Of a stretch of 64,000 bases of DNA, positions 40,448-48,837 are shown piece after piece. A program made the translations under genes and the position numbers. The notes under the pieces were generated by a model, which saw only the letters and a program-made list of their open reading frames with translations, was not told the DNA's origin and made no database searches. The stretch is taken from NCBI GenBank assembly GCA_017441825.1, contig JAFRVD010000084.1:52789-116788 (forward strand), read 5' to 3'. This stretch comes from Lachnospiraceae bacterium. GTDB lineage: Bacteria; Bacillota; Clostridia; Lachnospirales; Lachnospiraceae. How positions within the stretch are numbered: position 1 is the first letter of the stretch; every line of letters starts with the position of its first letter.

Positions 40448-42523
40448 ATGAACGTCTATCAGACACAGGATATCAGGAACGTAGTTCTTCTCGGACACGG
40501 AAGCTCGGGAAAGACCACGCTTGCTGAAGGCATGGCCTATTTAGGCGGGATCGTCAGCCGTATGGGTACCATTACAGGCGGCAATACCGTAAGTGACTTT
40601 GACAAAGAAGAGCAGAAGCGCGGCTTCTCCATGTCCGCAACAGTCATTCCGCTCGAGTGGAATAAGAAGAAGATCAATATTATCGATACTCCCGGTTATT
40701 TTGATTTCGTGGGTGAGGCAGAGCAGGGCGTTTCCGCGGCGGACGGCGCAGTGATCGTCGTGTCCGGCAAGGACGGCGTGCAGACCGGTGCCGTGAAGGC
40801 ATGGGAGCTTTGCGAAAAGAACAGTATCCCGCGTATGATCTTTGTGACAGATATGGACCTTGCAGACGCGGATTTTGAAAAGGTCGTTGAAGAATGCAAG
40901 GCGAAATTCGGCCAGAGTGTGGCGCCCGTTGTTGAGCCCATCAAGGAAGGCGATAAGCTGACCGGCTTTGTGGACATCATCACCGGCGAAGGCTATAAGT
41001 TCGCGGACGGCGGCAAGCTCACGAAGTGCGACGTGCCCGCATCTGCGCAGGAAGGCTACCAGACCGGCCATGACGAGCTGATGGAGGCCGTGGCTGAGAC
41101 GTCTGAAGAGCTGATGGAGCGTTTCTTCGAGGGTGAAGAGTTCACCGCGGAGGAAGTACAGGGTGCTCTGAAGAATAACGTCGCGAGCGGCGAACTGGTA
41201 CCCGTTTACCTGGGCTGCGGCGTAACGGCTGCAGGCATCACCAAGCTGCTGAACGACATCATCGACTATATCCCGGCACCGTCCCAGGTCAAGTGCTCCG
41301 GCACGCTGGAGGACGGCTCCGAGTTCAACGCGGACTACGACGATGCGAAGCCGAAGACCGCTTATATCTTCAAGACCATGGTCGACCCGTTCATCGGCAA
41401 GTACTCCCTGATCAAGGTAAAGTCCGGCGTTCTTAAGACGGACGACCAGCTCGTGAACTCCCGTACGAACAATACGGAAAAGACCGGCAAGCTGTATCTC
41501 CTTTCGGGCAACAAGACCATCGAAGTTCCGGAGATCCACGCCGGCGACATCGGCGCTCTGGCCAAGCTGGACGACGCGAAGACCGGTGACACGCTTGCTC
41601 AGAAGGGCACTGCCGTGACGTATCCGATCCCGGATTTCACGAAGCCCTATACCTATATGCGCTACACCGTCCCGAACAAGGGCGAGGATGACAAGGTTTC
41701 CTCCGCGCTCACAAGGCTTGCGGCAGAAGACGTCACCCTGAAGCTCGTGAACGACTCCGCGAACGGCCAGCAGCTCTTATATGCAGTCGGCGACCAGGCG
41801 CTCGAGATCGTAAAGAGCAAGCTCATGAGCCGCTACAAGGTCGAGATCAACCTTGAGGAGCCGCGTGTGGCCTTCAAGGAGACCATCACGAAGGAATCCG
41901 ACGTCCAGGGCAAGCATAAGAAGCAGTCCGGCGGCCACGGCCAGTACGGCGACGTCCGCATGCGCTTCTCCCCGTCCGGAGACAACGAGTCCGCGTACGT
42001 GTTCGAAGAGCAGGTCGTGGGCGGCTCCGTCCCGAGGAACTACTTCCCGGCAGTCGACAAGGGTCTTGCGGAATCCGTAGTTGCAGGTCCTCTGGCCGGC
42101 TACCCCGTTGTGGGTGTGAAGGCAGTCCTTTACGATGGTTCCTACCATCCGGTAGACTCCTCTGAAGCAGCGTTCAAGATCGCGGCAAGCCTTGCGTTCA
42201 AGGACGGCTTCATGAAGGCGGGCCCGGTACTTCTTGAGCCCATCATGAACCTGAAGGTCACCGTTCCGAACGACTTCACCGGAGACGTTATGGGCGACCT
42301 CAACAAGCGCCGCGGCCGTGTGCTGGGCATGAACCCCGTAGCGGGCGGCAAGCAGGTAGTGGAAGCGGAGATCCCCGAAATGGAGCTCTTCGGCTACTGC
42401 ACCGTGCTTCGTTCCATGACCGGCGGTATCGGCACGTACGAAGTGAACTTCGACCACTATGAGCAGGCTCCGCGCGACATCCAGGAGAAGGAAGTTGCGA
42501 AGAAGGCAGCGGAAGCTGAATAA
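40448..42523 (+). CDS. Elongation factor G-like translational GTPase
   Basis: The 691-residue protein has EF-G domain order: GTPase with P-loop GHGSSGKTT (residues 16-24) and DTPGYFDF (80-87), domain II (about 290-380), domain III, domain IV with HKKQSGGHGQYGDV (about 490), and domain V. The G4 motif is TDMD (134-137) where EF-G has NKMD, and switch I is EEQKRGFSMS. This marks it as the EF-G paralogue (FusA2 type) found beside true EF-G in many Firmicutes, not the main factor. Likely a stress or ribosome-related role; unproven. AGTGAGGAA precedes the ATG. Confidence 0.85.
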   Translation: MNVYQTQDIRNVVLLGHGSSGKTTLAEGMAYLGGIVSRMGTITGGNTVSDFDKEEQKRGFSMSATVIPLEWNKKKINIIDTPGYFDFVGEAEQGVSAADGAVIVVSGKDGVQTGAVKAWELCEKNSIPRMIFVTDMDLADADFEKVVEECKAKFGQSVAPVVEPIKEGDKLTGFVDIITGEGYKFADGGKLTKCDVPASAQEGYQTGHDELMEAVAETSEELMERFFEGEEFTAEEVQGALKNNVASGELVPVYLGCGVTAAGITKLLNDIIDYIPAPSQVKCSGTLEDGSEFNADYDDAKPKTAYIFKTMVDPFIGKYSLIKVKSGVLKTDDQLVNSRTNNTEKTGKLYLLSGNKTIEVPEIHAGDIGALAKLDDAKTGDTLAQKGTAVTYPIPDFTKPYTYMRYTVPNKGEDDKVSSALTRLAAEDVTLKLVNDSANGQQLLYAVGDQALEIVKSKLMSRYKVEINLEEPRVAFKETITKESDVQGKHKKQSGGHGQYGDVRMRFSPSGDNESAYVFEEQVVGGSVPRNYFPAVDKGLAESVVAGPLAGYPVVGVKAVLYDGSYHPVDSSEAAFKIAASLAFKDGFMKAGPVLLEPIMNLKVTVPNDFTGDVMGDLNKRRGRVLGMNPVAGGKQVVEAEIPEMELFGYCTVLRSMTGGIGTYEVNFDHYEQAPRDIQEKEVAKKAAEAE

Positions 42524-42533
42524 CTGTGAAGCT

Positions 42534-42567
42534 GCGGGGTCCGGAAAACGGGCCCCGCTTTGTATTT
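42534..42567 (+). terminator. Rho-independent terminator
   Basis: GCGGGGTCCG (42534-42543) pairs with CGGGCCCCGC (42549-42558), one G-U, AAAA-containing loop, then TTTGTATTTTT. Confidence 0.8.
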
Positions 42568-42598
42568 TTATAGTACATTCATGTAAGGAGAATGGATC

Positions 42599-43552
42599 AT
42601 GCAGAAGTATATCGTAGGCGTTGATATTGGCGGAACGACCATCAAGCTCGCGATCTTCCCCGTGGGAGAGCGCGCGACGGAGACCTGGGAGATCAAGACA
42701 ACGGACAGAGAGCACATCCTGGAGATCTGGAAAGACATTGCGGATGCCATCCGCGCGAAATTTGCGGAGCTCGGGTATGACATGACCCAGCTCGCGGCAG
42801 TCGGCATGGACCTTCCGGGGCCCATCTGCGACAACGGCTACCTGCCCTGGTGTGTGAACCTCGGCATGGGCGCCTGCTATCCGGCGAAGGAGCTTTCGGA
42901 CGTTCTTGGCGGCGTACCGGTAGCGGCCTGCAATGACGCCAATGCGGCAGCGCTCGGGGAAGTCTACTACGGCGCGGCGAAAGGCGCGGACAACGCGGCT
43001 CTGTTTACGCTCGGCACCGGCGTGGGCGGCGGAATCATTGTGGGCGGCAGGATCGTGGCCGGAAACCGCGGGATCGGCGGCGAGGTCGGACACTTTGTAG
43101 TGAATCCTGACGAGACTGAAAAGTGCAACTGCGGCAACCGCGGCTGCCTGGAGCAGTATTGTTCCGCAACGGGTATGGTCCGGATGGCGAAGAAGCTGCT
43201 CGCGAAGGGTGAACTCAAGTCGAAGCTCTATGATCTTCCGGAAGACGCCATCACGGCGAAGGATATCTGCGACGTCGCGAAGGAAGGCGACGAGCTCGGC
43301 CTCGAGGTCATCGATATTTACAGCAAGTACCTCGCAATTGCGGCCAGCCACATCACGCTGACCGTAGACCCGGACGTCATCATCATCGGCGGCGGCGTGT
43401 CCAAGGCCGGCGCGATCCTGATCGACAAGGTCGCGGAGTATGTTGCGGAATATACGCACATTGCAGAGAAGAAGCCCGCGATCGTGCTTGCCGAGCTTGG
43501 CAACGACGCCGGCACGTACGGCTCCGCGGCGCTCGCGTCGCAGCTCCTGTGA
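42599..43552 (+). CDS. glcK: ROK family glucokinase
   Basis: The 317-residue protein has ATP motif VDIGGTTIK at the start, LGTGVGGG, the sugar-binding GEVGHF segment and the zinc motif CNCGNRGCLEQY of ROK kinases. It has no N-terminal winged helix, so it is a kinase and not a repressor. It phosphorylates glucose on entry to glycolysis; other hexoses are possible. AAGGAG precedes the ATG. Confidence 0.9.
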   Translation: MQKYIVGVDIGGTTIKLAIFPVGERATETWEIKTTDREHILEIWKDIADAIRAKFAELGYDMTQLAAVGMDLPGPICDNGYLPWCVNLGMGACYPAKELSDVLGGVPVAACNDANAAALGEVYYGAAKGADNAALFTLGTGVGGGIIVGGRIVAGNRGIGGEVGHFVVNPDETEKCNCGNRGCLEQYCSATGMVRMAKKLLAKGELKSKLYDLPEDAITAKDICDVAKEGDELGLEVIDIYSKYLAIAASHITLTVDPDVIIIGGGVSKAGAILIDKVAEYVAEYTHIAEKKPAIVLAELGNDAGTYGSAALASQLL

Positions 43553-43603
43553 CGCTTTTGATGCTTCAATAATAAAAAACAACAAACTGACGGATGCTTC
43601 TGT

Positions 43604-44368
43604 ATGGGATATTATGATGCGGATGCCCTCCGGGACGCGTTCCCGGGGCTTTCAGTAAGACTATATAAAACGATCGATTCCACGAATACAGAGGCCAGAA
43701 GACAGTACGAGGCAGGGCTTCACGGCCCTGCCCTTTTGATTTCGGAAGAGCAGACCGCGGGACGCGGGCGGCACGGAAGAACCTTCTATTCGCCTGCGGA
43801 GACCGGGATCTACATGACGGTTCTGTTCCCTGTTGACACCTCCTTCGAAGACGCCCGCAGGGCTACGGCAAAGACCGCGGTCTCTGTGTACCGCGGACTT
43901 CGGGACGTGACCGGCCTCTCCGCCGGGATCAAGTGGGTCAACGACCTTTACCTTTACGGGAAAAAGATCTGCGGGATCCTTGTGGAGACCGTGCTGTCCG
44001 ATGGAGGCGTCAAGGCGCTCATCGTTGGGATCGGCATCAATCTGACTACGGAAGATTTCCCGGAGGAGCTTCGGGAAAAGGCCGGGTCGGTCGGACTGGC
44101 GCCGGACAGGACGGAGCTTGTGAGGGAGATCCTCACATACCTTTTCCGGGAGCTCCGGAACCTCCGTGATCTCAGCTATCTTGCAGATTACCGGGAGGCC
44201 TCCGTAGTCCTCGGAAGGACTGTGTCTTTTGAGGACGCGGACGGAGAGACCGTATGCGGGGAGGCCCGGGAGATCGACCAGGACGGTGCGCTTCTTGTGG
44301 AGCTTTCGGACGGGACCTATAAGACGCTTCTCTCCGGAGAAGTCAGTATCCGCGTGGAACAGGCATAG
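43604..44368 (+). CDS. birA: Biotin--[acetyl-CoA-carboxylase] ligase
   Basis: The 254-residue ligase has IDSTNTEARR, the adenylate-forming GRGRHGRTFYSP loop, KWVNDLYL..KKICGILVE and a C-terminal SH3-like domain (about 205-250). There is no N-terminal DNA-binding domain, so it is a group I ligase that only attaches biotin. The ribosome site is weak. Confidence 0.92.
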   Translation: MGYYDADALRDAFPGLSVRLYKTIDSTNTEARRQYEAGLHGPALLISEEQTAGRGRHGRTFYSPAETGIYMTVLFPVDTSFEDARRATAKTAVSVYRGLRDVTGLSAGIKWVNDLYLYGKKICGILVETVLSDGGVKALIVGIGINLTTEDFPEELREKAGSVGLAPDRTELVREILTYLFRELRNLRDLSYLADYREASVVLGRTVSFEDADGETVCGEAREIDQDGALLVELSDGTYKTLLSGEVSIRVEQA

Positions 44369-44431
44369 ACGTTTATAAGAACCGGCGGAGGAAATAAAGG
44401 CCTCGCACCGTCTTGCAAAAAAGGAGGACAT

Positions 44432-46783
44432 ATGGGCGGAATGCGCATGGGAAGCCCGAGAGGGTTCCTTACGGAAGAAGAAAAAAGCAGCATGCCCAAG
44501 GTGACAAAGGACCTTCTCATGAGGATCCTCGGGTACCTGAAGCCGTACTGGCCGCAGTTTATCCTGGTGTTCGTGACCATCATCCTGTCTGCAGTCATCG
44601 GCCTGCTGCCGTCCATCATCACAGGAAAAATCGTGGACCAGGCCATTGTGGGCGAGGACCTTGCTCTCCTCATAAAGCTCCTGATCCTGGCGTTTGTAAC
44701 GCTGACGGCGAGCCAGGTGATCGGCGTGGTGGAAAGCTACATCAACGCCTGGATCTCCCAGAGGATCATCTTCGACATGAAGAACCAGATGTACGGACAC
44801 CTTCTCGGGATGCCGCATTCGTTCTTTTCGACGGAGAAGCAGGGCGACATCATCACGAGGATGAATACGGACATCAGCGGCGTGAGCTCCGTGATCAGCG
44901 GGACGCTTTCCCGGATCGTTTCCAACATTGCGACCGTGGTAACTACGCTGGTGGCGCTCTTTACGATGAACTGGCAGCTCGCCCTGGTGGGCATTGCGGT
45001 CATCCCGCTCCTGATCCTGCCGAGCCGCAGCGTGGGCCGGACACGGTACCAGCTCCTTACGGAGTCCCAGGCGAAGAACGATGAAATGAACCAGCTCATC
45101 AACGAGACGCTGTCCGTGAGCGGCTCCCTTCTCGTGAAGCTGTTCGCGCGCGAGCAGAAGGAATACGACCGGTTTGTGAAGGTCAACGAGGACGTGACGG
45201 AGATCTCCTTAAAGGAGCAGCGGAGCGGCAAGTGGTTCTCCGTCATCATGGGCATGTTCACCCAGTTGGGACCGCTCCTCATCTACTTTATGGGCGGCCT
45301 CTTCATCATAAAGAAGCTCGATCCCGCGCTGACCGTTGGTACCATCACGGCTACGGTCGCTCTCATCAACCGCCTGTACCGGCCGGTGGAATCCCTGATC
45401 AACATCAAGGTTGACTTCACGCGGTCTCTTGCGCTTTTCAGCCGTATCTTCGATTACTTCGACCGGAAGAGCGATATCGTATCCCCCGAAAACGGAGAGA
45501 CGCCCGATATGGAGCTCCAGCCCGTGGAATACGACCACGTGGCGTTCAGCTACGAAAAGGGCGACCCGATCCTCACGGACGTCGATTTCACGGTGCCCGG
45601 CGGGAAGATGTACGCGATCGTCGGACCGTCCGGCTCCGGCAAATCCACTGTGGTGAACCTGATCCCGAGGCTCTATGACGTGGACTCGGGAAGTGTCCGG
45701 ATCGCGGGGGTGGACGTCCGGGATATGGACCTCACGTGGCTCCGTGCGAACATCGGCATGGTCACCCAGGACACGTACCTCTTCAACGGGACGATCCGGG
45801 AGAACCTGCTATACGCAAAAGACGACGCGACGCAGGAGGAGATAGAAACCGCCTGCCGGATCGCGAACATCCACGACTTCATCACGCGGCAGCCGGACGG
45901 CTACGACACCCGGGTGGGCAACCGCGGCCTGAAGCTTTCGGGCGGTGAAAAGCAGCGGATCTCCATCGCGCGCGTGATCCTGAAGGATCCGAAGATCCTG
46001 ATTCTGGACGAGGCGACGTCTGCACTCGACTCGATCTCGGAAAGCTCCATCCAGGACGCGCTCGAGACGATGATGCAGGGGCGGACCAGCATCGTGATCG
46101 CGCACCGGCTCTCCACCATTCTCAAGGCGGACGCGATCCTGGTAGTGAAGGACGGCGTGATCGCGGAGCACGGCACGCACGATGCGCTGCTCGCTCAGGG
46201 CGGCATCTACCGGGAGCTCTACGAGACACAGTTCCGGCAGGCTATTGAATACGAAAACGCGCACGACGAAAAGGGTACGCTCGACGTCGAGGCGTTCTCC
46301 CAGGACTACGACGTCCGGAGGATCCGCGAAGAGGACATCGAGGACGTCTACCACCTCTGCCGTGCGAACCGGAAGTACTACCGGTACCTCCACACGCGGC
46401 CCACGCGGCGGAACCTGACCGACGTCATTACGGACCTGCCCGAAGGGACGGAGCCTACGGACAAGTACTTTACAGGTTTCTACAACGATGAAGACCGCCT
46501 GACCGCGATCCTCGACCTGATCGTGGGCTATCCCGAAAAGGACTGCGCGTTCATCGGCTGGTTCATGGTGGATGCGGAGATGCAGAACAAGGGCATCGGC
46601 TCGCAGATCTTTGCGGACCTCCGGGCGGCGCTGTCCGCTCAGGGTATCCGGAAGCTCAGGCTTGCCGTGGTAAAGGAGAATATGGAAGCGCGGACGTTCT
46701 GGGAGCATCAGGGGTTCGCCGCGACCGGCGAGGAAGTGGACCAGAAGGACTACATCGTGGAGATCTACGAACGGGAGATCTGA
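44432..46783 (+). CDS. ABC exporter (fused membrane and ATPase domains) with C-terminal GNAT acetyltransferase
   Basis: AAGGAGG precedes ATG 44432. The 783 residues comprise six membrane helices (about 30-320), then an ATPase (Walker A GPSGSGKST, signature LSGGEKQ, Walker B ILILDEATSALD, H-loop AHRLS) ending near residue 590, as in MsbA/LmrA exporters. A short linker leads to a full GNAT domain (about 620-783: VRRIREEDIEDVYHLC, FIGWFMVDAEMQNKGIGSQIF, RTFWEHQGF). The frame is continuous with no sign of a frameshift. The fusion is unusual; the exporter substrate and acetyl acceptor are unknown. Confidence 0.88.
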   Translation: MGGMRMGSPRGFLTEEEKSSMPKVTKDLLMRILGYLKPYWPQFILVFVTIILSAVIGLLPSIITGKIVDQAIVGEDLALLIKLLILAFVTLTASQVIGVVESYINAWISQRIIFDMKNQMYGHLLGMPHSFFSTEKQGDIITRMNTDISGVSSVISGTLSRIVSNIATVVTTLVALFTMNWQLALVGIAVIPLLILPSRSVGRTRYQLLTESQAKNDEMNQLINETLSVSGSLLVKLFAREQKEYDRFVKVNEDVTEISLKEQRSGKWFSVIMGMFTQLGPLLIYFMGGLFIIKKLDPALTVGTITATVALINRLYRPVESLINIKVDFTRSLALFSRIFDYFDRKSDIVSPENGETPDMELQPVEYDHVAFSYEKGDPILTDVDFTVPGGKMYAIVGPSGSGKSTVVNLIPRLYDVDSGSVRIAGVDVRDMDLTWLRANIGMVTQDTYLFNGTIRENLLYAKDDATQEEIETACRIANIHDFITRQPDGYDTRVGNRGLKLSGGEKQRISIARVILKDPKILILDEATSALDSISESSIQDALETMMQGRTSIVIAHRLSTILKADAILVVKDGVIAEHGTHDALLAQGGIYRELYETQFRQAIEYENAHDEKGTLDVEAFSQDYDVRRIREEDIEDVYHLCRANRKYYRYLHTRPTRRNLTDVITDLPEGTEPTDKYFTGFYNDEDRLTAILDLIVGYPEKDCAFIGWFMVDAEMQNKGIGSQIFADLRAALSAQGIRKLRLAVVKENMEARTFWEHQGFAATGEEVDQKDYIVEIYEREI

Positions 46784-46822
46784 CAGATTATATAGGAAAT
46801 TAAAGGGGAACAGAGGGATCAT

Positions 46823-48043
46823 ATGAAAGGGATCAGAGACACATTCAGGCAGGACAGCAGATACCAGGTCTTTTTTCTGGCGATCTTTCTGACCGGCCTC
46901 GGATACGGCATCCACAAAGGGATGATCGACAACTACCTTGCCGAGATCGTCGTTATGGGCGAAATGGACCGCGGCATTCTCGAATTTTTCCGGGAGCTGC
47001 CGGGCTTCCTCATGGTGTTCATCCTGGCGGTCTTCTACCAGTTCACGGCGGAGAAGCTTTATAAGATCGGCGCGGTCATCCTGGTGATCGGCATGGGCAT
47101 GCTGTCCGTCATTTCCCCGGGAAAGGTGCTGGTCACGGTGGCCATCTGCATTTATTCCCTGGGCGAGCATATCCAGCTGGGCATGAAAAGCACGATCTCT
47201 CTCGTGTATTCGAAGCCCGGGAAGGGCGGCAGGGCGCTCGGCTACCAGAGCTCCGTGACTCAGATCGGCACGCTCCTCGGGTTTCTCGTGATCATCGCCG
47301 CGTTCGGACTCATCAAGGGCGAGCAGCCGTTCCGCCTGTTCTTTGTGATCGCGGCAGCCATTACGGCAGCGGGTGCCGCCTTCGCGTTCGGCCTGAACTC
47401 GAAAAGCGAGACGGACAAGTCGAAAAGGCGGTTCTACTTCGCAAAGAAATACAAGAAATATTACATGCTGGAGGTCTTCTACGGCGCGAGAAAGCAGGTC
47501 TTCATGACCTTCGGGCCGTACGTGCTCATCCTGTTCTACAAGGCGGAGACGATGACCATCAGCCTGCTGTTCGCGATCTCGGCAGTGGCAAGTTTTCTCA
47601 TGGCGCCGGTGGTCGGGCGGATCATCGACCGCCTGGGCTATAAGGTCGTGATGATCTCGGACACGCTGATCCTGGTGGTCGTCTGCTTCTTCTACGGCTT
47701 TGCGCATCACCTGTTCCCGATGGATACGGCCTTCATCATCTGCTGCGTGAACTACGTGCTGGACGCGGTCATTTCGCTCGCGTCGATGGCCGCCTCGGTC
47801 TACGTGCAGGACATTTCTGACGACCCCGAGGAGGTCAAGGCGACACTTTCCACAGGCATCTCCGTAAACCACCTGATCACGCTTTTCATTGCGCTCTTCG
47901 GCGGCTGGGTCTGGCAGACGGTGGGCATCGAGACCCTGTTTATGATCTCCGCGGCGCTCGGACTTATGAACAGCGCGTACGCGGCAACGGTAAAGCCGCC
48001 GAAGAGGCTTGCGGATAAGGGAGGACAGAATGGCGGAGCTTAA
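46823..48043 (+). CDS. MFS transporter
   Basis: The 406-residue protein has about 12 predicted membrane helices and a loop between helices 2 and 3 like the MFS-A motif region. No substrate signature is recognised. GGGGAACAGAGGG lies before the ATG. Its end overlaps the GNAT gene by 14 bases, so the two are one operon. Confidence 0.8.
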   Translation: MKGIRDTFRQDSRYQVFFLAIFLTGLGYGIHKGMIDNYLAEIVVMGEMDRGILEFFRELPGFLMVFILAVFYQFTAEKLYKIGAVILVIGMGMLSVISPGKVLVTVAICIYSLGEHIQLGMKSTISLVYSKPGKGGRALGYQSSVTQIGTLLGFLVIIAAFGLIKGEQPFRLFFVIAAAITAAGAAFAFGLNSKSETDKSKRRFYFAKKYKKYYMLEVFYGARKQVFMTFGPYVLILFYKAETMTISLLFAISAVASFLMAPVVGRIIDRLGYKVVMISDTLILVVVCFFYGFAHHLFPMDTAFIICCVNYVLDAVISLASMAASVYVQDISDDPEEVKATLSTGISVNHLITLFIALFGGWVWQTVGIETLFMISAALGLMNSAYAATVKPPKRLADKGGQNGGA

Positions 48044-48536
48044 GATCAGGGGGGCCCGGGAGCGTGACATTCCCAGGATGCAGGAAATTTTTGAGATGGC
48101 GAAGCAGAGGATGCGCGCGGAGGGGAACCTGACCCAGTGGAAGAATTATCCGAAGGACGAGCTCCTGCGGCTTGATATCGACAGGATGCGGAGCTTTGTG
48201 GTGACGGATGACGATGAGATCGTCGCAACGTTCGTTTATATGTTGGGCGTCGAGCCTACGTACAGATATATAGAGGACGGCGCGTGGCTGAACGATGAGG
48301 ATTATGGGACCATACACCGGATCGCGACGGACGGAAAGCATAAGGGGATCTTAAAGCTCGCGACGGAGTTTGCGCTCCGTCACGTCCGGAATGTCCGAAT
48401 CGATACGGATGAGAAAAACGTATCCATGCGGGCGGCGCTTGAAAAGCTCGGGTACGTCCGGTGCGGGATCATCTATGTCGCAGACGCGAACGGGGACCAC
48501 GAACCGAGGATCGCTTACCAGCTCGTCGGGGAATAA
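48030..48536 (+). CDS. GNAT family N-acetyltransferase
   Basis: ATG 48030 with GGGAGG 6 bases before gives 168 residues, preferred to an upstream in-frame ATG inside the MFS gene. The fold matches GNAT: IRGARERDIPRMQEIFEMAK, central strand IHRIATDGKHKGILKLATEFA (acetyl-CoA loop), and MRAALEKLGYVRCGII. Substrate unknown. Confidence 0.85.
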   Translation: MAELKIRGARERDIPRMQEIFEMAKQRMRAEGNLTQWKNYPKDELLRLDIDRMRSFVVTDDDEIVATFVYMLGVEPTYRYIEDGAWLNDEDYGTIHRIATDGKHKGILKLATEFALRHVRNVRIDTDEKNVSMRAALEKLGYVRCGIIYVADANGDHEPRIAYQLVGE

Positions 48537-48566
48537 AGATCCGTTTTTCTAACTGCAGGTAATTTC

Positions 48567-48600
48567 GAAAGCAGGGGAGGACTCCCCTGCTTTCTTTTTT
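48567..48600 (+). terminator. Strong rho-independent terminator
   Basis: GAAAGCAGGGGA (48567-48578) and TCCCCTGCTTTC (48583-48594) form a perfect 12-bp stem with a 4-base loop, followed by TTTTTT. The 230 bases up to the adhesin start hold an AT-rich leader with a weak promoter candidate (TTTACA 48711, CATATT 48734) and no recognised riboswitch. Confidence 0.9.
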
Positions 48601-48837
48601 GCGTTTCATCATAAACAGTCTGCAATACATCTGCGATGATTACTGACCACTGCCTCGGAAAGATTGCAAAAAGTTAAATTAAACTTTACCAATTAAATCA
48701 GGATTTACTATTTACAAATAAATCAAAATGTGCCATATTATAAGGGTCAGAATGGAAATATTCTGGAGCACTATCTTGTGCCTCGGAAGCGGATCCTTTT
48801 TTGGAACCGTAAAAAAACATTTAAGGAAGTGGGAATT

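Noticed and set aside
41777-43585. 602-codon open frame on the minus strand
   Set aside because: Antisense to the EF-G paralogue and ROK kinase, both clearly real.
45809-48070. 753-codon open frame on the minus strand
   Set aside because: Lies across the ABC-GNAT and MFS genes; composition (many His, Asp, Arg, Val) is that of antisense GC-rich coding, with no recognisable domain.
48601-48837. Riboswitch (for example c-di-GMP) in the long adhesin leader
   Set aside because: No conserved riboswitch core could be matched by eye; only an AT-rich leader with a weak promoter is supported.
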